Position numbers and translations under genes: made by a program. From Bdellovibrionales bacterium (GTDB lineage: Bacteria > Bdellovibrionota > Bacteriovoracia > Bacteriovoracales > Bacteriovoracaceae), in assembly GCA_005791855.1 (NCBI GenBank), contig SXUH01000264.1:1-5253 (forward strand): 5,253 nucleotides of DNA, given 5' to 3'. This document shows, in pieces, positions 1 to 5,253 of the stretch. Positions within the stretch are counted from its first letter, which is position 1; every line of letters begins with the position of its first letter. Under the pieces are notes generated by a model. It worked only from the letters and a program-made list of their open reading frames with translations, searched no databases and was not told where the DNA came from.

Positions 1-1253
1 GGATCCCAGCCCCAGAAGCGGCCCCAGGAATAGTCGGCCCACACTCCGCCGAGGATCACCCCGGCCGCGAGGAGAACCACTCCGAACTTGATGCAGGTGT
101 AGATGAGGTCCACCTGGTAGCGGTACTCGACGGAGCTCACGGTCCCGAACCTCGAACGGAGGAGGAGGGAGTTGGAGATGATCCAGGACAGGGCAAGGGC
201 CGCGTAGGAGAGGATCACCGTGGTCACGTGGGTCGAGAGCCAGAAGTTATCCCGCAAGACCGGAACCAGTGGAGAGATGCCCGGGTCGAGCATGCCGTTG
301 GCGAACTTCATCATCATGAGCGCCAGGATGTTGAAGCACAGGCCCGCGATCACGAACGCGATCTCTTTTCTATAAAGAGTGATGACGCAACTGATGATGA
401 GGGCCCCGAAGCCCGAGAACATCACCGTCTCGTACATGTTGGTCACGGGGGCCCGGCCGGAGATCAGCACTCGCATGGTCATGGCCCAGATCTGGAGAGC
501 GATGGAGAGTGCCGTGAGGACCGTGCCGGGGATCTTGTTCTTCATGGCCACGAAGAGGAAGATGGCGAGGAGGGACGCGAGCATGGCCCAGAGGAAGAGG
601 TTCCACTTGAAGTACTTGAGCTCCAGGAGGTAGCCCGAACCCTTGAGCCGGAGGTAGTCTTCCTTGGACTGGTTGAAGAGGAACTCCACCGGATTGCTTC
701 CCTTGCCCCGGGCCTCCATGACCCGGGCCTCGGTCAGGAACTCGGCCAGCGGGATGAATTCGATCTTGTTGTCTTTGGCGACGGGAGCGACCCAGGCCCG
801 GGCCTCGGTGATGGCCTGGTAGGTGGCCAGCCGCGACCGCACCTTGGTGAGCTCTTTCTTGTAGGAGTTATTTTCCTTGAGGGTGGAGAGCTCCTCCTCG
901 ATCCGGGGGCCCTGGGAGAGGAGGTCGGCCACGGGTCTGGCGGTCTCGTCGTCCTTCATGCCGAGGAGCTTCCGCACCTCGACGTGCTCCACCTTGATGT
1001 TGACCGGGATCTCGGTGGGCATGCCGAAGGCCTTGAGCGAGAGCTTGCAGAAGGCCACCGTCGCGGAGAGGTCGCCCACCTTGTTCTCCCCGGTCATGAA
1101 GCGGACGGATTCGCTCGCCAGGACGTAGAGGGGCTTCTCGCGCCCGCCGGCCAAGACCGGGTAACTCTCGAGATCGTCCGAGCAGAACTGCATCTGCGCG
1201 GAGGCACCTAGAGACAGAACGAGGAGCAGGAAGAGAGTAAGGAACTTAGGCAC
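1..1253 (-). CDS. ccsA: CcsA-type System II cytochrome c biogenesis protein, 3' end cut off by window
   Basis: This is the partner of ResB/Ccs1 in the inner-membrane complex that exports heme and ligates it to apocytochrome c. I read 417 complete residues before the window edge. Residues 1-19 form a signal peptide ending in ASA. A periplasmic domain of about 195 residues follows, with a GGREKPLYVLA stretch resembling the GRxKPLDTLA segment seen at the start of large CcsA proteins. Membrane segments then start near residue 218. Family marks are PVTNMYETVMF (269-279, like the SNLYESLxFL motif), NFWLSTHV containing His342 (probably the first periplasmic heme-ligand His), and the start of the WWD motif, W405-A-D-Y-S-W-G-R-F-W-G-W-D417. 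The GTG start at 1253 overlaps the end of resB by 8 bases and has a well placed AGGAG. The later membrane and periplasmic histidines expected in the family lie outside the window. The family call is secure; the exact symbol (ccsA versus ccsB/resC) depends on naming convention. Confidence 0.92.
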   Translation of the reverse strand, partial: MPKFLTLFLLLVLSLGASAQMQFCSDDLESYPVLAGGREKPLYVLASESVRFMTGENKVGDLSATVAFCKLSLKAFGMPTEIPVNIKVEHVEVRKLLGMKDDETARPVADLLSQGPRIEEELSTLKENNSYKKELTKVRSRLATYQAITEARAWVAPVAKDNKIEFIPLAEFLTEARVMEARGKGSNPVEFLFNQSKEDYLRLKGSGYLLELKYFKWNLFLWAMLASLLAIFLFVAMKNKIPGTVLTALSIALQIWAMTMRVLISGRAPVTNMYETVMFSGFGALIISCVITLYRKEIAFVIAGLCFNILALMMMKFANGMLDPGISPLVPVLRDNFWLSTHVTTVILSYAALALSWIISNSLLLRSRFGTVSSVEYRYQVDLIYTCIKFGVVLLAAGVILGGVWADYSWGRFWGWD

Positions 1254-2862
1254 GGGATTCTCCTGGTTTTTTAAGGTTCTTACTGCGCAGCCGGTAGTGC
1301 CAGATCGAACCGAGGACGAGAAGCAGCGACCCGAGGTACTTCCAGAACCGCCCCGGGTCGAAGTTCACGCTCAAGACACTTCCCAGCGGTCCTTCCTGGG
1401 TCTGGAAGTAGGACGCCTGGTAGAAGGTGAAGCTCTCGTGCTTGAGCGGATTGTTCATGTAGATGTGGTGCTTGCTCGAGCCCTGGTTCCCCTTGAAGAG
1501 GGTCACGAAGCTCTCGAAGCTCGCCGGGTTGGTGGTCCCCGGGTCGTTGTCCATCTTGAAGCGGTCGAGGACGAACTCGTAGGGGAGGGTGAGCATCTTC
1601 TTCGAGAGGTCGAAGGTGATCCGCTCGCCGTCCTTGGTGAAGGCCACCGGGTCATTGGACTTCACCCAGAAGGTCTCGCCGCCCACGGAGACCTCGATGG
1701 CCTTCATGTCGCCCACGATGGTCTGGCCGTTCTCCTGGACCGGTTTCACGTAGCGCGGGCGCATGGTGGGGTAGGCGTCCTGGCGGTGCTCGAGGAGCCG
1801 GACCTTGAAGCCCATCCAGGGAAGGGGGACCTCCTTCCCGTCGTCGAACCTGTGCGTCCCCCACTCTCCGGTGTTCTTGTCGAAGAAGGCCGTGCTCTCG
1901 CCGAAGACGAAGAGGTGGGGCTTGCCTTCGAAGAGCTTCTTACTGAAGACCCGGTAGGGCGAGTTCTCATCCAGCTCGAGCTTCGCGTCGAGGGGGAGGG
2001 GGGACATGTCCGGCATGAAGGCGATCTTCACTCCGCCCCACACCGTCTGCACGATCTTCTTCCCCCCGGTCCCGACGGACCGGAGGAGGTCCTTCTCCGT
2101 CGGCGCGAAGCACGCGCTGGTCTCGCCGTTCCAGATGAGCAGGCCGTCCGCGCTCTTCTGCCCGAAGCACTCGGCGATGGCGGCCGGCATGTAGTGCACA
2201 CTCAGGGGGCCGAGCTGCTGGGTGTTGCTGAAGTCCGAGAGTGGGTGGAGGGAGAGGGTGATGGTCTCTCCGAAGTTCTCGTTCTTAAGCCTGTACACCG
2301 AGGAGCTCTGGAGCGCGCCCTCGATCTTCGTGGGGATCCACTCGAGCCTGTCCTCCGCGAACGGGAGGAAGCGCTTCAAGGTGATGCCTTCGTACTCGTA
2401 GCCCAGCTCCTTCTCCCCCGGCACGAAGGGCAGGTCCACGGTGACTTCCTTGCCCCTGCCCGGGAACTGGATCTTGAGCTCGTCGTCGGAGAGCTGGATC
2501 TGCCGGACCGGAAGGTTCGGCGTGAGGGTGATGGTCCCGTCGATCCCGGACTGGTAGGTGATGTAGGAGCCGAGGAAGATGATGATCAGGCCCGCGTGGA
2601 TGGTGTAGAACCCGTAGAGGTGCTTCTTCGGCGGCAGGCGGATGAGGGCCGCGAAGAGGATGGAGAGGAACATCCCGAACTGGATCGCCATGAAGGGGAA
2701 GGACTTGTAGATCAGCCGGTTCGCGTACTCCGTTCCGTGGTAGGATTCCATGAACGTTCCGTAGGCCAGGCACACGGCGAAGAGGGCGATGATCACGACA
2801 GCGAACTTGAGGCTTCCGAAGAAAAGCTCAACTTTTCTGTAATAGTTTATGAAGGTGTTCAT
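1246..2862 (-). CDS. resB: ResB/Ccs1-family cytochrome c biogenesis protein
   Basis: This membrane protein pairs with the CcsA-type protein to deliver heme and present apocytochrome c for thioether ligation on the outer face of the inner membrane. The 538 residues show the family layout: three N-terminal membrane helices (about 17-36, 55-75 and 83-103), a large periplasmic domain (about 105-505) and one C-terminal helix (about 508-522). His89 in the third helix (YTIHAGLIIIFLG) fits the conserved transmembrane heme-ligand His of this family; His522 ends the last helix. HHIYMNNPLKHESFTFYQASY (465-485) is the typical ResB signature, recognisable as the N-P-L-x-x-x-x-F-x-x-Y-Q-A-S-Y pattern. Cys232 and Cys251 are periplasmic and could pair, but I cannot show this. 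The gene starts 40 bases after the acyltransferase gene and overlaps ccsA by 8 bases. No good Shine-Dalgarno sequence precedes the ATG; the start is chosen because the first helix follows directly. Length is normal for the family. Confidence 0.93.
   Translation of the reverse strand: MNTFINYYRKVELFFGSLKFAVVIIALFAVCLAYGTFMESYHGTEYANRLIYKSFPFMAIQFGMFLSILFAALIRLPPKKHLYGFYTIHAGLIIIFLGSYITYQSGIDGTITLTPNLPVRQIQLSDDELKIQFPGRGKEVTVDLPFVPGEKELGYEYEGITLKRFLPFAEDRLEWIPTKIEGALQSSSVYRLKNENFGETITLSLHPLSDFSNTQQLGPLSVHYMPAAIAECFGQKSADGLLIWNGETSACFAPTEKDLLRSVGTGGKKIVQTVWGGVKIAFMPDMSPLPLDAKLELDENSPYRVFSKKLFEGKPHLFVFGESTAFFDKNTGEWGTHRFDDGKEVPLPWMGFKVRLLEHRQDAYPTMRPRYVKPVQENGQTIVGDMKAIEVSVGGETFWVKSNDPVAFTKDGERITFDLSKKMLTLPYEFVLDRFKMDNDPGTTNPASFESFVTLFKGNQGSSKHHIYMNNPLKHESFTFYQASYFQTQEGPLGSVLSVNFDPGRFWKYLGSLLLVLGSIWHYRLRSKNLKKPGESRA
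1260..1264 (-). promoter_or_regulatory. Shine-Dalgarno site of ccsA
   Basis: On the minus strand AGGAG lies 6 bases before the GTG at 1253, inside the last codons of resB. It supports the GTG start and suggests translational coupling with resB. Confidence 0.7.
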
Positions 2863-2901
2863 GAGGGCTTTAATTTCGCACGCCGGAGGGCAAAAGTCAC
2901 G

Positions 2902-3561
2902 TTAGACCAGCGAACTAATCACCCAGATCACGGCGTAGATGATCGGCTGGTGCAGGATGTAGATCTTGAGCGAGTTTTTGCCCAGGAAATGCAGGGGCCG
3001 GCTCTTCGCCCAGCTCCCACTCACTTTTGTCAGATATGGGCCCACGAGGATCCCTAGTAAAATGGCCCAGAACCACGGGTAAATGGGAATAAAATCCATC
3101 GAGTATTTTTGGATGTAGCTCGAGACCCACTTGATGTCGTAACCCAGGACGTACTGAAGGACCAGGATGACGGCCAGAAGGCCCGCGGCCAATTTCCTGT
3201 GGTTCACCACCAGGGCCCCGAGGATCGAGCCCGCAAAAATACAATGGAGTGTGCCAAAGTAGATCCACTGGAGGGGGAAAATAAAATAAGTCGAGATGCT
3301 CACTACCGCAGCGCAAGTTCCGAGCTTCAGGCTCCTCTTACCGAGAGCGCTCCAGTTGACCCTCGGGGTGTGGGTGAAGTTCAGGGAAGCTCCCACACAG
3401 AAGAGGAAGGTGAAGGCGATGACTCTGGGGAAGGCGTACCAGAAGCCGTTTGCGAAGTCCCACTGGATGAAGTTGAACATGCGCAGATCGTAGGCCGTGT
3501 GGAAGATGACCATCCAGACCACGGCGAGGCCTCGCAGGGAATCGAGGAGGGGGGATCTCAT
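2902..3561 (-). CDS. DUF1624/HGSNAT-type membrane acyltransferase, substrate unknown
   Basis: This is a 219-residue polytopic inner-membrane protein of the kind annotated as heparan-alpha-glucosaminide N-acetyltransferase catalytic domain (DUF1624). The eukaryotic relative moves an acetyl group from cytosolic acetyl-CoA across a membrane onto an amino sugar. The bacterial substrate is not known and heparan is not implied. The N-terminus LDSLRGLAVVWMVIFH (6-21) matches the usual D-x-L-R-G-x-A-x-x-x-M-x-x-x-H opening, with His21. His106 sits in FGTLHCIFAG. The C-terminal FLGKNSLKIYILHQPIIY (192-209) is the typical L-G-x-x-S-L-x-I-Y-x-x-H-Q-P ending, with His204. I count about seven hydrophobic segments. 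The ATG at 3561 shares ATGA with the stop of the kinase gene and has GGAGA five bases upstream, so the two are translationally coupled. Codon use is visibly richer in A and T than in neighbouring genes. A generic acyltransferase-3 protein is the main alternative. Confidence 0.83.
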   Translation of the reverse strand: MRSPLLDSLRGLAVVWMVIFHTAYDLRMFNFIQWDFANGFWYAFPRVIAFTFLFCVGASLNFTHTPRVNWSALGKRSLKLGTCAAVVSISTYFIFPLQWIYFGTLHCIFAGSILGALVVNHRKLAAGLLAVILVLQYVLGYDIKWVSSYIQKYSMDFIPIYPWFWAILLGILVGPYLTKVSGSWAKSRPLHFLGKNSLKIYILHQPIIYAVIWVISSLV

Positions 3562-4184
3562 TTCGTCTCCGTGAAATAAATGAAGCACGGGCCCTGGCAC
3601 CGGACCTCGAAGGTTCCGCTCGCGGCGTTGGAGAGGCCGAAGCTCGAGAGGGGCGAGAGGACGGTGCCCTCCGGGATGTGGTAGCGGCACTGGCCCTCGA
3701 GGGTCACGGGAGTCGCCTCGAGGGTTCCGAGGGAGAAGGTCCCGCGGTGGGTGAAGGTCCTTCTTCCGCTCCCGAAGAACCGGAAGCGCAGCTCTCCACG
3801 GCCGTCGTAGATGGAGACCTCGGCGCGGGCCTTCCCCTTAAGGAAGCGGTGGACCTCGCCCAGGTTGAAGAGCTCGTGGTCTCTCCTTCCGCCGAGGAAC
3901 CCCCAGAGGTGGAACCGGTAGGCGGCGTCTTCGGTGAAGAGGGCCAGGGCCAGGGCCAGGTCGGAGAGGTCTTTCTCTGGCGAGTGGCGCACGAGGTGCC
4001 GGCACGCGGGGAGCTCGGCGCAGGAGTCCGAGTCCCCTACCCAGAGGTCGAGCTCGTCGCAAAAGTCCGCTCCGCCATCGACACCGAGACGGGAATAGGA
4101 TAAAAGAAACTCTGGCACGCGCGGGCCCAGGGGACCCACGATGGTCCAGTCGACGCTGCCTTTGAGATCCGCCGGTAATGCCAT
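3558..4184 (-). CDS. thiN: Thiamine pyrophosphokinase (thiamine diphosphokinase)
   Basis: This cytoplasmic enzyme transfers pyrophosphate from ATP to thiamine, giving thiamine diphosphate and AMP. The 208-residue product shows both domains of the TPK family in order. The catalytic domain has a first strand WTIVGPLG (13-20), DGGAD (36-40), GDSDS (50-54, family form GDxDS, metal and nucleotide binding), KDLSD (71-75, family form KDxTD) and GFLGGRRDHELFNL (95-108, family form GxxGGRxDHxxxN). The C-terminal beta domain has FSLGTLEATPVTLEG (150-164) and the thiamine-site segment SSFGLSNAASG (180-190, family form GLSNE). Oddities are Ser for Thr in KDxTD and Ala for Glu in the SNE motif. Length is normal for the family. 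I prefer ATG 4184 over an in-frame TTG at 4226, because it leaves the expected spacing before the first strand and the longer version would run into the divergent gene. No Shine-Dalgarno is visible before 4184. It is the first gene of the minus-strand operon. The family call comes from motifs only. Confidence 0.84.
   Translation of the reverse strand: MALPADLKGSVDWTIVGPLGPRVPEFLLSYSRLGVDGGADFCDELDLWVGDSDSCAELPACRHLVRHSPEKDLSDLALALALFTEDAAYRFHLWGFLGGRRDHELFNLGEVHRFLKGKARAEVSIYDGRGELRFRFFGSGRRTFTHRGTFSLGTLEATPVTLEGQCRYHIPEGTVLSPLSSFGLSNAASGTFEVRCQGPCFIYFTETK
3566..3570 (-). promoter_or_regulatory. Shine-Dalgarno site of the DUF1624 gene
   Basis: On the minus strand GGAGA lies 4 bases before the ATG at 3561, within the last codons of the kinase gene. 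It decides the start: the open frame continues upstream to 3690, but that stretch is only the shadow of the kinase reading frame. Confidence 0.6.
3941..3958. repeat. Hexanucleotide tandem repeat GGGCCA x3 inside the kinase gene
   Basis: Three perfect copies of GGGCCA run in direct succession, followed by GG. On the coding strand they give the alternating Leu-Ala run at residues 76-82 of the kinase, right after KDLSD. Gain or loss of a copy would keep the frame and change the helix by two residues. Confidence 0.8.
4078..4106 (+). promoter_or_regulatory. Candidate promoter of the IscU-like gene, inside the kinase gene
   Basis: TCGACA (4078-4083) and TAAAAG (4101-4106) stand 17 bases apart, with five and four matches to the sigma70 consensus. 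It lies in a small A-rich patch of an otherwise GC-rich gene. Transcription would begin near 4113 and give a leader of about 86 bases antisense to the start of the kinase gene. The match could be chance. Confidence 0.25.
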
Positions 4185-4188
4185 AGAT

Positions 4189-4193
4189 AGGAG
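4189..4193 (+). promoter_or_regulatory. Shine-Dalgarno site of the IscU-like gene
   Basis: AGGAG lies 5 bases before the ATG at 4199. It fixes the start of the plus-strand gene and shares two bases with the possible minus-strand -10 element. Confidence 0.72.
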
Positions 4194-4197
4194 TATA
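4192..4197 (-). promoter_or_regulatory. Candidate -10 element of the minus-strand operon (leaderless start)
   Basis: Read on the minus strand this is TATACT, five of six matches to TATAAT. Transcription would start near 4185, directly before the ATG at 4184, so the mRNA would be leaderless, in line with the missing Shine-Dalgarno. No convincing -35 lies 16-18 bases upstream, which keeps confidence low. Confidence 0.35.
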
Positions 4198-4198
4198 C

Positions 4199-4855
4199 AT
4201 GATTCTGATAAAATCTCAGCGGGCAAATACGCTTCTGCAGAATCCCCGCTTCGAGAGCCCGGAGGTCCTCCCGGGGATGCGGAGATTCCCCGGAGACGAG
4301 GTCGTCCTGTGGGTCGGCATCCAGTGGGAAGGCAAGATCGTCAAAAATTTGTCATTCCACGGAGAGCTCGAACCCTACCAAAAGATAATTTTAGAATCTA
4401 TGGCCAGCCTTGTGCTAGGGAAGCCCCTGAACCTCCTCGAGGCCCTGACCCTGCGGGAGTGCGAAGCCTTCCAGCGGGACAAGAACTCCCAGGTGGCCAT
4501 CGAAGGCCTCACCGCCGAGGACGAAAAACTCTTCAAGAAGATCTTCTCCTGGGTCCGGGCGTGGCCCCAGGTCGAGGCGCCCAAGGAGTACCGGTTTCAG
4601 TCACAGAATGGGGGGTTCCGGCGGCTCTCGCTGGCGGAGAAGATCCGGGAGCTCCGGGCCTTCCTGAACTCTCCAGAAATCCTCAAGCTCTACCAGAACC
4701 ACCGGCGCCCGGAGCTCGTGGACCTGGAGGACCTCACCGCCTTCGTCGAGGCCCCCTACGGCACGGAGGAGGAGCGGAGTCTCTTCGAGGAGCTCCACGC
4801 CCTCGGCGTCGAGACCTTCGGAGAGGAAAACCTCAACTTCATCCCCGACGCCTGA
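4199..4855 (+). CDS. IscU/NifU-N-like protein lacking cluster cysteines, with extra C-terminal region
   Basis: The product has 218 residues and no recognised enzyme motif. Residues about 14-90 follow the order of the Fe-S scaffold fold: an NPR start (15-17, compare NPxNxG), PGDEVVLWVGIQWEGKIVKNLSFHG (31-55, compare CGDxxxLxLxVxxGxIxDxxFxG), then a helix ending in a LVLGKPL segment (71-77, compare VxGKxL). Ligand positions differ: the first Cys is Pro31 although Asp33 is kept, and the GCA motif is G-E-L. Cys88 is the only cysteine in the protein. It therefore should not build clusters in the usual way. The remaining 120 or so residues are charged and helical without a recognised domain, and contain no membrane segment. 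An AGGAG 5 bases upstream supports the start, which lies 14 bases from the start of the divergent kinase gene. The first ten codons are AT-rich compared with the rest. The coding call is firm; the fold assignment is tentative, and an unrelated hypothetical protein remains possible. Confidence 0.62.
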   Translation: MILIKSQRANTLLQNPRFESPEVLPGMRRFPGDEVVLWVGIQWEGKIVKNLSFHGELEPYQKIILESMASLVLGKPLNLLEALTLRECEAFQRDKNSQVAIEGLTAEDEKLFKKIFSWVRAWPQVEAPKEYRFQSQNGGFRRLSLAEKIRELRAFLNSPEILKLYQNHRRPELVDLEDLTAFVEAPYGTEEERSLFEELHALGVETFGEENLNFIPDA

Positions 4856-4864
4856 GAGGCGGTG

Positions 4865-4893
4865 AAAAAATATGTTTGATAAACTGATTTTTT
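4865..4893 (+). terminator. Imperfect inverted repeat with T-tract, possible weak terminator or operator
   Basis: Arms AAAAAAT (4865-4871) and ATTTTTT (4887-4893) and inner arms GTTT (4874-4877) and AAAC (4881-4884) pair around a GAT loop, with a 2-by-2 mismatch between them. Seven T residues run from 4888 to 4894. It starts 10 bases after the stop of the IscU-like gene, where a terminator would be expected. The stem is nearly all A-T, so it is weak as an RNA hairpin. It overlaps the -35 region of the next promoter, so an operator is an alternative. Confidence 0.4.
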
Positions 4894-4905
4894 TCCCGCT
4901 ACAAT
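4876..4905 (+). promoter_or_regulatory. Sigma70-like promoter of the GNAT gene
   Basis: TTGATA (4876-4881) and TACAAT (4900-4905) each match five of six consensus bases and are 18 bases apart. Transcription should begin near 4912, giving a 32-base leader before the ATG at 4944. The only intergenic space in this part of the window holds it. The -35 lies within the inverted repeat. Confidence 0.6.
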
Positions 4906-4943
4906 AGGGCTGAACTAAAAAAGACAATTATCAAAAGAAGCGA

Positions 4944-5253
4944 ATGGAAGAGAGTAAAGATTTAGTTTTCAAAGAGGCCAAGAAGGAAGAGGAGATCGTC
5001 AACCTCTCGAAGTTCGACATCCAGGCCTTCACCGAAGTCCAGGACTTCTCCTGGACCCTCGACAACATCAAAAAAGAAGTCAAGACCGGGTGGAAGCTCT
5101 ACTCGGTGACCACCGACAACGAGATCGTGGCGGCCGTCCTCCTCAAGAAGGAAGGCGAGACCCTCTTCACCAAGAACACTCCGATCAAGATGGCGTTCCA
5201 GGGCAATGGCTTTTCTCATCAGATCAAGAACTTTTACGAACAGGAAGCGAAGA
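4944..5253 (+). CDS. Probable GNAT-family N-acetyltransferase, 3' part outside window
   Basis: 103 complete residues are visible and the frame is open to the window edge. The order fits the first part of a GNAT domain: an N-terminal helix with a FTEVQDFSW loop (29-37), a long helix, then strands KLYSVTTDNEIVAAVLLKK (51-69, compare the E-x-x-I-V-G-x-x-x-L strand pair), a further strand ending KMAF, and QGNGFS (86-91). QGNGFS fits the acetyl-CoA pyrophosphate-binding Q/R-x-x-G-x-G/A motif, with Ser in the last place. The helix HQIKNFYEQEAK that follows is where the family has its CoA-binding helix. No signal peptide or membrane segment is seen, so a cytoplasmic location is expected. The ATG at 4944 has only a weak AGAAG three bases upstream, but the promoter and the AT-rich first codons support it. 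The acceptor substrate cannot be told. The family call rests on motif order in a partial protein. Confidence 0.6.
   Translation, partial: MEESKDLVFKEAKKEEEIVNLSKFDIQAFTEVQDFSWTLDNIKKEVKTGWKLYSVTTDNEIVAAVLLKKEGETLFTKNTPIKMAFQGNGFSHQIKNFYEQEAK

Noticed and set aside
1..6. GGATCC at the very start, suggesting a cloning boundary
   Set aside because: The same hexamer recurs elsewhere in the window (for example near 2334 and 3048) and here it lies in frame inside the WWD motif, so it is ordinary coding sequence.
228..1211. Plus-strand open frame of 327 codons opposite ccsA
   Set aside because: Low-complexity, acidic and His-rich product typical of antisense shadows; the minus strand carries a signal peptide, membrane helices and the WWD motif.
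2863..2901. Separate promoter or terminator between the DUF1624 gene and resB
   Set aside because: The short gap has no convincing -35/-10 pair and no hairpin with T-tract on the minus strand, so a single operon is the simpler reading.
1297..3057. Long plus-strand open frame of 586 codons opposite resB
   Set aside because: It is a shadow caused by strong third-position GC bias: the product is dominated by E, G, L, V, H and R with no domain pattern, while the opposite strand encodes a full ResB with membrane helices and motifs.
2902..3690. Longer version of the DUF1624 gene starting at 3690
   Set aside because: The extra 43 residues are Pro/Arg/His-rich shadow of the kinase frame. The family opening LDSLRG begins six residues after the ATG at 3561, which also has a GGAGA site.
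3558..4226. Longer version of the kinase gene from TTG at 4226
   Set aside because: It would overlap the start of the divergent gene, has no Shine-Dalgarno, and adds 14 residues ahead of the normal family start.
4141..4887. Plus-strand open frame of 248 codons overlapping the IscU-like gene
   Set aside because: Arg/Pro/Gly-rich product in another frame of the same strand, no ribosome binding site, and it lacks the AGGAG-supported start of the frame at 4199.
4856..4943. Small RNA or riboswitch in the 88-base gap
   Set aside because: The gap is filled by a simple AT-rich palindrome and a promoter, and the leader left after the start site is only about 32 bases. No conserved riboswitch core, such as a thiamine diphosphate element, is visible.

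Overview
The window looks like core chromosome from a moderately high-GC Gram-negative bacterium. It carries System II (Ccs/Res) cytochrome c maturation genes with a large periplasmic domain on the CcsA-type subunit, plus proteins with only remote family resemblance. A deltaproteobacterial or Bdellovibrionota-like source is my best guess. This rests on gene style alone, and no rRNA or other marker gene is present to test it. I see no insertion sequence, phage gene, CRISPR array, tRNA or rRNA.

Layout: a four-gene minus-strand operon fills positions 4184 down to 1. It begins with a thiamine pyrophosphokinase (3558-4184), recognisable from its DGGA, GDxDS, KDxSD and GGRxDH motifs. Next, joined by a 4-base ATGA overlap, is a small polytopic membrane protein of the DUF1624/HGSNAT acyltransferase type (2902-3561). 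After a 40-base gap come resB/ccs1 (1246-2862) and, overlapping it by 8 bases, a CcsA-type heme handling protein (1-1253). The last gene is cut by the window edge inside its tryptophan-rich WWD heme motif.

Diverging from this operon with only 14 bases between start codons is a plus-strand gene (4199-4855). Its N-terminal half resembles the IscU/NifU-N scaffold fold but lacks the cluster-ligating cysteines. An 88-base AT-rich gap follows, holding an imperfect inverted repeat with a T-tract and a good sigma70-like promoter. The last gene (4944 to the window end) is the N-terminal part of a probable GNAT-family acetyltransferase.

Functionally, ResB and CcsA should form the integral-membrane complex that moves heme outward and attaches it to apocytochromes c. 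The kinase makes the cofactor thiamine diphosphate in the cytoplasm. The membrane acyltransferase has an unknown substrate. Why these sit in one operon is not obvious; shared demand during respiratory growth is one possible link. The two plus-strand genes are not clearly connected to the operon or to each other.
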